The notes under the pieces were generated by a model that was not told the origin of the DNA, did not search any database, and saw only the letters and a program-made list of their open reading frames with translations. From positions 5,642,001 to 5,706,000 of the forward strand of contig CP085629.1 of NCBI GenBank assembly GCA_024704175.1: a stretch of 64,000 nucleotides of DNA. The letters are read 5' to 3'. Each line of letters begins with the position of its first letter. The first letter of the stretch is position 1. This document shows, in pieces, positions 57,668 through 64,000 of the stretch. The translations under genes and the position numbers were made by a program. Source of the stretch: Paenibacillus sp. P25. Its GTDB lineage: Bacteria > Bacillota > Bacilli > Paenibacillales > NBRC-103111.

Positions 57668-59985
57668 AACGCTCAGACGCATCATCAAGCAGGACAAGGA
57701 ACGATTTGTCATCCCGAAAGGCGTTCAGCAAGTTATCCCGATTCGCGCCCTCTGGCCGGACGGGATTTTTTTGTCGGCAACAAATTTTCCAAATCGTATC
57801 GATTCGAGGACATCAACTACGCCGTAGCGTCCAGGGAGGACAAGGAAGCGATGTTTTTGTCTTATTCCAGAGCTGCTCAATTCCTTTGACAGCGGAGTGA
57901 CCACGAAGATCACAATCCATAACCGGCGTTTGAATCGGGCCGATTTTGAAAGCTCGATTCTGATTCCGCTTCGGCAGGACCCTCTCGATGTGTACCGGCA
58001 AGAGTACAACGAGATGTTGCTCGCAAAGGCCATCGGCGCGAACGGTACGATTCAGGAAAAGTACGTTACCATTTCTGTCGTCAAGAAAAATGTGGAGGAA
58101 GCCCGTCAATATTTCGCGAGGGTCGGAACCGAACTTGTGTCGCATTTTTCTCGTCTCGGTTCCAAATGTATCGAACTGGATGCAACCGACCGTCTGCGCA
58201 TTTTTCATGATTTCTTTCGGATCGGCGAGGAAGCGGATTTTCGTTTCCATCTCTCCGAAACGATGCGCAAGGGGCATGATTTCAAGGATTACATTTGCCC
58301 GGATACGTTCGAGTTTGAAAAAGATCATTTTCGGATGGGCAACTTTTTTGGCCGCGTCATCTTTCTGCGGGAATACGCCAGCTATATTAAGGACAGCATG
58401 GTGTCCGAGCTTTGCGACCTGAACCGGAATTTGCTGCTGTCGCTGGATATCATCCCGATTCCGACCGACGAGGCCGTTCGTGAGGTGGAGAGCCGTTTGC
58501 TCGGCGTGGAAACGAACATCACCAACTGGCGGCGGCGACAAAACCGGAACAACAATTTTTCCGCAGTGGTCCCTTACGATATGGAGCAGCAACGCAAAGA
58601 GAGCAAAGAATTTCTGAACGACCTGACTACCCGCGACCAGCGGATGATGTTCGGCCTGCTGACGATGGTCCATATCGCGGACAGCAAGGAGCAGCTCGAC
58701 AACGATACGGAGGCGTCTGCTCACCACCGCCCGCAAGCATTTGTGCCAGTTCTCCACGCTGTCCTTTCAGCAAATGGACGGTCTGAATACGGTGCTGCCT
58801 TACGGCTTGCGGAAGGTTCACGCTTTGCGGACGTTAACGACGGAAAGCACGGCTGTCTTTATTCCGTTTCGGGCGCAGGAAATCATGCATCCGGGCGGCA
58901 TTTACTACGGACAAAATGTGATCAGCAAAAACATGATTATCGCCAACCGCAAACAATTGCTGAACGGAAACAGCTTTATCCTCGGCGTATCCGGTTCCGG
59001 CAAAAGCTTTACCGCGAAACGGGAAATCGTCAACCAGATGCTGGCCAGCGACGATGATATTATCCTGATCGACCCGGAACGGGAATACTCCGCGCTGGTG
59101 GACGCATTGGGCGGCGAGACGATTCATATATCCGCCACTTCGTCCAACCATATCAATGCGATGGATATGAACAGGCAGTATGGCGACGGAGCCAATCCGA
59201 TTATTCTCAAATCGGAATTCGTCCTCTCGCTTTGCGAGCAATTGATTGGCGGTTACCAGTTGGGAGCCAAGGAAAAGTCGCTTATTGACCGCTGCACCGC
59301 CAGCGTGTACAGGAAGTATTTGCAGAGCAACTATAAGGGGCGACCGCCGACGCTTCAAGACTTTCGCGCGGAACTGCTCAAGCAATCGGAGCCGGAAGCG
59401 CAGGACATTGCGCTGGCGATCGAACTGTTTACTTCCGGCGGCCTGAACACGTTCGCCAAACCGACCAATGTCAATGTCCATAACCGGCTCATCTGCTACG
59501 ACATTCTCGACCTGGGCAAACAGCTTCTTCCGATCGGCATGCTGGTCGTCCTGGACAGCATCCTGAATCGGATTACGCAAAACCGGGCAAAAGGCAAAAA
59601 TACGTTTATCATTATCGACGAAATCTATCTTTTGTTCCAGCATGAATACAGCGCCAACTTTCTGTTCACGCTTTGGAAGCGCGTCCGAAAGTATGGCGCT
59701 TTTTGTACGGGCATTACGCAAAATGTGGACGATTTACTGCAAAGCCATACGGCCCGCACCATGCTGGCAAACAGTGAATTTATCGTCATGCTGAATCAGG
59801 CCAGCACCGACCGGAAAGAGCTAGCCGAACTGCTAAATATTTCGGAACTGCAACTCTCTTATATTACCAATGTTGACGCCGGGAATGGCTTGATGAAAGT
59901 CGGCGACTCCCTTGTGCCGTTTACCGACAAGTTTCCGCGGCATACGAAGCTGTATCGCCTGATGACGACGAAGCCTGGTGAATAG
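57660..59985 (+). pseudogene. virB4: VirB4/TraE-type conjugation ATPase, three frameshifts
   Basis: From GTG 57660 (VIKTLRRIIKQDKERFV) the frame breaks in the T run 57771-57777 (to GNKFSKSYRFEDINYAV), near 57865 (to ELLNSFDSGVTTKITI) and near 58705 (to LLTTARKHLCQFSTLSFQQM). The ATPase has Walker A GVSGSGKSFTAKRE, Walker B TFIIIDEIYLL and QNVDDLLQS. The repaired length is about 775 residues. It powers assembly and transport, and is the last conjugation gene before the terminator. Confidence 0.9.
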
Positions 59986-59997
59986 AAGGAAGTGGCC

Positions 59998-60033
59998 AGA
60001 AGGGGCTGGACTCAGGTGAGGTCAGCCCCTTCT
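59998..60033 (+). terminator. Hairpin at the end of the transfer operon
   Basis: AGAAGGGGCTG (59998-60008) pairs perfectly with CAGCCCCTTCT (60023-60033). No long T run follows. It marks the end of the transfer genes. Confidence 0.65.
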
Positions 60034-60172
60034 TGTCGATGAATAATTATGATATCGACAAAAATACGATGAACTGATTCTTAATACGGCGGACTATGAA
60101 ATATGTTCCAATTTCGAGTATAATAGGTTTGGAATCATAGGCCTTTGAGAGCATGGGCAAGCGGAGGTTGTC

Positions 60173-60479
60173 ATGGCCAAAATTATGATTGTGGACGATA
60201 CGGCGTTCATGAGAATGATGCTGAGAGAGATCATAACGAATAACGGCTATGAAGTGGTAGCGGAAGCGGAGAATGGAAAAGAGGCTGTGCAATTTTTCAG
60301 GCAGCACAAAACCGAACTTGTCACGATGGATATTACGATGCCCCGGAATCATCATTTGCTCCGCAATGGGGCAAAAAGATCGGGTTGTCGATGCGATTAC
60401 GTCAGGAGCCGCGGATTTTATCGTCAAGCCGTTTCAACGGGAGAAAGTTCTGGAGACGCTGGCCAAAGCGTTGAAGTAG
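60173..60479 (+). pseudogene. CheY-like response regulator with internal deletion
   Basis: MAKIMIVDDTAFMRMMLREII and MDITMP are the N-terminal receiver half, including the phospho-acceptor Asp in MDITMP. The usual EMDGI...AKI segment is absent: the sequence continues at about 60345 in another frame as IIICSAMGQKDRVVDAITSG and ends with VKPFQREKVLETLAKAL. About 19-20 codons and the frame are lost. In CheY-type proteins this loses the alpha3-beta4 region, so it is probably non-functional. Confidence 0.8.
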
Positions 60480-60489
60480 CCGGAGATTT

Positions 60490-61131
60490 ATGTACAAGAT
60501 CGGGCGCGTTACGGGTGTCGTTTTCGTTCTCTCTCTTGGCGCAGTTCTGCTCATTTATATTAAGCATGCTTACGAGGCAGTGGATAAGGCCGTGGCCATG
60601 TCGCTTGCGGTCTTTTTGCCGTTGGGATACCTATGCGGCAAGCGATTCGATGCGTTGTTGCGGCTCTTGCAAAGAGACGACCTGACCGGGGCGTATAATC
60701 GCGGGTTCATTCAGCGCGTTTTCCCCAGGCTGGTTCGCCGGTCTCAAAGGTTGAGAAAACAACTGCTCGTGTTCTATGTGGACGTAGACAACTTCAAGAA
60801 TATTAACGACACGTACTCTCACGTAACCGGAGATCGTGTACTTTGTCAACTTTCAAGCATGCTGGCAAAAGCAGCGGGCAAATACGACTATGTTGCAAGG
60901 TGGGGAGGCGATGAATTTATAGTCAATGTGCCATACACCGACGAAGAAGGAGCCAGAGCGCTTCGGAGACGTCATGGCAATGCGCTGTCCATATCACTTG
61001 AGGAGTTGAAGACGCACGTATATCTTTATGCAGGTTATGCGGTTTGTCCCGATGAGAGCGCCGATCTTGGCGAACTCCTGAGATTGGCGGACAAGAGAAT
61101 GTACGAGCAAAAATGCAAGCCGCCCAGATGA
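60490..61131 (+). CDS. Membrane-bound GGDEF diguanylate cyclase
   Basis: A 213-residue protein with two N-terminal membrane helices (residues 6-26 and 36-49) and a GGDEF domain with the active-site motif RWGGDEF. The substrate-binding region DDLTGAYNRGF and metal Asp in VDVDNFKNIND are present. It makes cyclic di-GMP. No inhibitory I-site RxxD is obvious. It starts 11 bases after the cheY-like remnant. Confidence 0.88.
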   Translation: MYKIGRVTGVVFVLSLGAVLLIYIKHAYEAVDKAVAMSLAVFLPLGYLCGKRFDALLRLLQRDDLTGAYNRGFIQRVFPRLVRRSQRLRKQLLVFYVDVDNFKNINDTYSHVTGDRVLCQLSSMLAKAAGKYDYVARWGGDEFIVNVPYTDEEGARALRRRHGNALSISLEELKTHVYLYAGYAVCPDESADLGELLRLADKRMYEQKCKPPR

Positions 61132-61225
61132 TTAACATGGGCATCACAGGCAAGGCCTGACAATTTGAACAAAGTCATTTTACGTTAATCCGTTTCTGAA
61201 TTCAACCTACAACAAGGAGAACTCA

Positions 61226-62950
61226 ATGATGAAAACTGTACCCATCCGTCTAAACCGCATTCAAAATAAAATCGGCCTCGGTTTTCTGGTCGTCGTCATT
61301 TTTTTTGTCTTCGCCATTCTTAGCGTAACCCGGCAATTATCCTCTTTCCAGAAGGAAACGAGGTTCATTACGGATCATGATATGCAAGTACATAGTCTGG
61401 CCCAATCCATTGAGAAGGATTTGGTGGATATGGAAACCGGCCAACGAGGCTTTATTATAACCGGAGAAAACAAATATTTGGACCCGTACAACAACGGCAA
61501 ATCCAATTGGCAAAAGCACTTTGACGCCCTTTTCCAGCTTGTTGCCGACAATCCAAGCCAGCAGGACAACTTGAAAGCCATTCAAAAAAACGTGGAACAT
61601 TGGATTCAAACGGCCGGCGAGAAAGTAATTGCCTTGAAAAAGGCCAATGATAACAAGGGAATCCAGCAGTTTTTCCAGGACGATCCGGGAAAGCAGGATA
61701 TGGATGCCCTGCGCGAGCAGCTTTCGTCGTTCCGTTCCATCGAAAAACAGCTTACGTTGAATCGGGTGTCGGCGCTCGAAAAGAAAAACGGTCAACTCCG
61801 CTTGCAGCTATACGGCTCTCTGTTGCTGGTACTTATCGTTTCGGTCATCTCGTCTTACTTCACCGGCGCATTGACGGCCAGGAACGTACGCAAAGTCGGG
61901 AACGCCATTGCAGAAATTGCCTCCTCCGGCGGCGATTTGACGAAACGAATTACAGTGAAAACCAAGGACGAAACGAAGGATTTGGCCGATCAAACCAACT
62001 TGCTGTTATCCAGTCTTCAGAGTATGATCGCCGATATTCAAGGGAAGACGCAGGAACTGGAACGCTCCTCATCCATGTTGAAGGTTGGCGCAGAAGAGAG
62101 TTACAAAGCCGCCGATCAAATCTCTGAATCTGTTCAACGCGTTGCGCAGGGAGCGGAGCAGCAAGTATCCCAGACGGAGGAGATGTCGGCGATTTTGCAG
62201 GAGACGGTATCGGGACTGGAGCAGGTTGCCGTCACGACAACCGACGTCTCCGGACTTGCCAAGCGGGCGCAGTCCGTCGCGACGGAGAATGCCGGCGAAA
62301 TGCAGGCAAATGCGGAAAAAATCGGCCAGATCGAAGAAACGTTTTCCGAAATTCAGGCTTCCGCCGCGGAACTGGCATCGTTGTCTGTAAAGATTCGGGA
62401 AGTGGTCGGATATATTCAGGACGTCTCCAATCAAACCAATCTGTTGTCGCTGAATGCCGCCATCGAAGCGGCGCGCGCCGGGGAACAAGGGCGCGGATTT
62501 GCTGTCGTCGCTGGTGAAATCCGCAAGCTGGCGGACCAGGCGGCGCACTCGACCCGCGAGATTCATGACACCATCGAAGTGATGTTGAACGGCATTAACG
62601 AACTCGTTCAGAAAGTAGACGAGAACAGCCATGGCGTCAAGGATGGCGTTCAGGCTATGATGAAAGCCAGCGAGTCGTTCCGGGCCATTATGAACGAAGT
62701 GAACAACCTGAGCGTTCAAGTCATGGAAGTTGCCGCTTCTGTAGGACAGATGTCCGCTGGAAGCAAAGCGATCGAAGGTTCCATTCGGGAAATTACGAAG
62801 ATTACGGAAGAAACCGCTTCGTTCACTGAAGAGGTTGCGACCATGACCGAGGAGCAGGCGGCCACGAGCCAGGAAATGCTGCAGACCGCTCGCCAGCTTG
62901 GCGAAATGTCAGATTCTCTCAAAGCGCTAGTCGGCAAGTTCAAAGTGTGA
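61226..62950 (+). CDS. Methyl-accepting chemotaxis protein with CHASE3-type sensor
   Basis: A 574-residue receptor starting ATG 61226 (AAGGAGA upstream). Membrane helix 1 (residues 15-37), an extracytoplasmic CHASE3-like helical domain (ETGQRGFIITGENKYLDPY), helix 2 (about 195-215), HAMP and the signalling coiled coil with hairpin tip VSNQTNLLSLNAAIEAARAG, EQGRGFAVVAGEIRKLA. It controls CheA and so flagellar movement or related outputs. Confidence 0.93.
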   Translation: MMKTVPIRLNRIQNKIGLGFLVVVIFFVFAILSVTRQLSSFQKETRFITDHDMQVHSLAQSIEKDLVDMETGQRGFIITGENKYLDPYNNGKSNWQKHFDALFQLVADNPSQQDNLKAIQKNVEHWIQTAGEKVIALKKANDNKGIQQFFQDDPGKQDMDALREQLSSFRSIEKQLTLNRVSALEKKNGQLRLQLYGSLLLVLIVSVISSYFTGALTARNVRKVGNAIAEIASSGGDLTKRITVKTKDETKDLADQTNLLLSSLQSMIADIQGKTQELERSSSMLKVGAEESYKAADQISESVQRVAQGAEQQVSQTEEMSAILQETVSGLEQVAVTTTDVSGLAKRAQSVATENAGEMQANAEKIGQIEETFSEIQASAAELASLSVKIREVVGYIQDVSNQTNLLSLNAAIEAARAGEQGRGFAVVAGEIRKLADQAAHSTREIHDTIEVMLNGINELVQKVDENSHGVKDGVQAMMKASESFRAIMNEVNNLSVQVMEVAASVGQMSAGSKAIEGSIREITKITEETASFTEEVATMTEEQAATSQEMLQTARQLGEMSDSLKALVGKFKV

Positions 62951-62953
62951 GTC

Positions 62954-62999
62954 CAAGTCCCGATCTTCCTCGTCTGATAGGATCGGGACTTGAGTTTTT
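62954..62999 (+). terminator. Terminator of the chemotaxis receptor gene
   Basis: CAAGTCCCGATC (62954-62965) pairs perfectly with GATCGGGACTTG (62981-62992), followed by AGTTTTTA. Confidence 0.8.
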
Positions 63000-63103
63000 A
63001 TATGTTTCCTCTCTACTACGAATAAATGACTGGACGAGAGAATTAAGTTGCGACAAAGTCGTTAAATATCTTAAGTAGCTGTACTTTAATATTGCGAGTT
63101 GCA

Positions 63104-63898
63104 TCATACAAGGGAGTTTTGTTTCAAAGAAGAGGATAAAAGACTCGCTCTGCTGATCAGTTCTCGAAAAGTCAGCGAAAAAAAGTCGGGTACGAGAGAC
63201 CCGTTGACGACTCCCACCGATGCGGACAAAGCAACGTTCTGAATAACGACGGGCTGGGAAAGGGCTTCTTCCAATTGCAAGCCATCGTATTCATCACGGC
63301 AAGTAATCACAATAAACTCGTCCCCCGCGTACCTGCATACGTAATCCTGTTCGTTCGTTAATGCACGCAAGCGATTGGAGAACTCGACAAGAAAATCGTC
63401 CCCTACCGGATGCCCATGCAATTTGTTGATTTCACCGAAGTTATTGAGATCAATAAAGAGCAAACGGAAATGTTGGCGACGGTTCAGAAAATGTTCGCCG
63501 ATCTGTTGAATATAGGGTGCGCGGTACAGTCCCGTTAGAGGGTCAACGAGCTGGTTCAGTTTGATTTGAAGCTTCTCGCGGGTCACAATCCCGAGTACCT
63601 GATCTTCATGAACGACAAGAAGTCGTTCAATGCGATGCCGCTCCATCGATTCCAGCGCATCCCAAGCAAACTGGTCAGGCGAAATGCTGATCGGGTTTGG
63701 GGTCATCGCGTCGGCTGCAATCCGATTGGGGTGGGAAGAACGGATGTCCCGCGACGTAATAATTCCTACGATTGTTCCATGATCTGTGACGACCAACGAA
63801 CCGATCTCAAGTTCATTCATCATATCGGACACGTACTGAACGCTCCGTTCCACTGAAACCGTATAGACAGGGGACGACATGAATTCCGCCACCTTCAT
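63104..63898 (-). CDS. CBS-domain GGDEF protein
   Basis: A 264-residue protein. Two CBS motifs (MKVAEFMSSPVYTVSV... and DAMTPNPISISPDQ...) bind an adenine nucleotide or a similar signal. The GGDEF domain follows with RYAGDEF and LFIDLNNFGEINK. The motif is AGDEF, a common active variant of GGDEF. It probably couples energy status to cyclic di-GMP. Its start overlaps the gene before it on the minus strand by 4 bases. Confidence 0.88.
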   Translation of the reverse strand: MKVAEFMSSPVYTVSVERSVQYVSDMMNELEIGSLVVTDHGTIVGIITSRDIRSSHPNRIAADAMTPNPISISPDQFAWDALESMERHRIERLLVVHEDQVLGIVTREKLQIKLNQLVDPLTGLYRAPYIQQIGEHFLNRRQHFRLLFIDLNNFGEINKLHGHPVGDDFLVEFSNRLRALTNEQDYVCRYAGDEFIVITCRDEYDGLQLEEALSQPVVIQNVALSASVGVVNGSLVPDFFSLTFRELISRASLLSSSLKQNSLV

Positions 63899-64000
63899 TG
63901 CAGCTCCACCTCCCGCTGAACCGATACCGAAATTTTCAGTTCCGAACGAAGAACCATGTTGTCGCTGATCAACCGGTCCGCTTCTTCCAATATGATTTGC
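63895..64000 (-). CDS. C-terminal end of a gene upstream of the CBS-GGDEF gene (partial)
   Basis: The minus strand reads QIILEEADRLISDN... to SVQREVELQ and a stop that overlaps the next start by ATGA. Only 34 residues are within the window; the protein is not identifiable. Confidence 0.6.
   Translation of the reverse strand, partial: QIILEEADRLISDNMVLRSELKISVSVQREVELQ

Noticed and set aside
57303..57777. Programmed ribosomal frameshifting at T runs in prgI and virB4
   Set aside because: Possible for T6-T7 runs, but similar breaks in G, C and A runs across many genes make a common sequencing or mutation cause more likely.
1..64000. tRNA, rRNA, CRISPR array or prophage structural genes
   Set aside because: None of their sequence features could be found on either strand.

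Overview
The window looks like Firmicutes DNA, most likely a spore-forming member of the Paenibacillaceae. The signs are strong AGGAGG-type ribosome binding sites, consensus sigma-A promoters, secreted copper-amine-oxidase-type stalk domains, a Spo0E-like protein and Gram-positive conjugation genes. Most of the window (about 2-60 kb) reads as an integrative/conjugative element or integrated plasmid. It is followed by signalling genes that look chromosomal (60.1-64 kb). No tRNA, rRNA, CRISPR array or phage structural gene was seen.

Layout. (1) 1-1.6 kb: the end of an AlwI-type restriction endonuclease, split by a one-base frameshift. (2) 1.7-6.4 kb: small helical proteins, a serine-recombinase fragment without its catalytic serine, an XRE repressor with a palindromic operator, and two secreted transglutaminase-like proteins, one with a stalk domain. 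(3) 6.4-7.9 kb: a gene-free stretch with hairpins, a terminator and repeated motifs that could be a replication origin. (4) 7.9-13.1 kb: a replication block with an unknown protein, a CHC2/TOPRIM primase, a DnaB-like helicase, a Dam-type methyltransferase with an extra N-terminal segment, and another unknown protein. (5) 13.4-15.9 kb: a small resolvase and a large serine integrase. (6) 16.3-19.9 kb: an AT-rich AAA ATPase/subtilase pair resembling the IetAS antiphage system, flanked by two near-identical terminators. (7) 19.95-20.12 kb: a 172-bp MITE-like element with 20-bp perfect terminal inverted repeats.

(8) 20.1-37.2 kb: ParA/ParB partition genes, then a Tad-type (type II/IV pilus-like) secretion module: a CpaB-like SAF protein, two aberrant MinD/CpaE-like ATPases, a membrane-anchored TadA ATPase, a fused TadB-TadC protein, four pilin-like membrane proteins, a stalk-domain protein and a giant secreted protein with two MucBP-like repeats. 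(9) 37.1-49.3 kb: conjugative-element accessory genes. These are a giant methylase/SNF2 helicase with a tnpV gene in another frame inside it, an Rpn-type nuclease, a Fic protein, a DUF3991/TOPRIM protein and a YefM/RelE-type toxin-antitoxin pair. (10) 49.3-60 kb: candidate oriT, MobC, MOBP relaxase, PcfB-like protein, ArdC-like protein, VirD4, a VirB2/Maff2-like subunit, VirB6-like, PrgI and VirB4, ending at a strong hairpin. (11) 60.1-64 kb: a CheY-like gene with an internal deletion, a diguanylate cyclase, a CHASE3-type chemotaxis receptor and a CBS-GGDEF protein.

How the parts fit: the integrase and resolvases would move and resolve the element, the primase/helicase block and ParAB would copy and keep it, and the relaxase plus VirD4/VirB would transfer it. 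The Tad module may add surface attachment. IetAS-like, restriction, Fic and toxin-antitoxin genes are cargo or stabilisers. Nearly every long gene between 20 and 60 kb is interrupted by single-base indels, many of them in homopolymers, while the 1.7-16 kb block is almost intact. This means either errors in the sequence or a decaying element, and it should be settled before loss of function is concluded.
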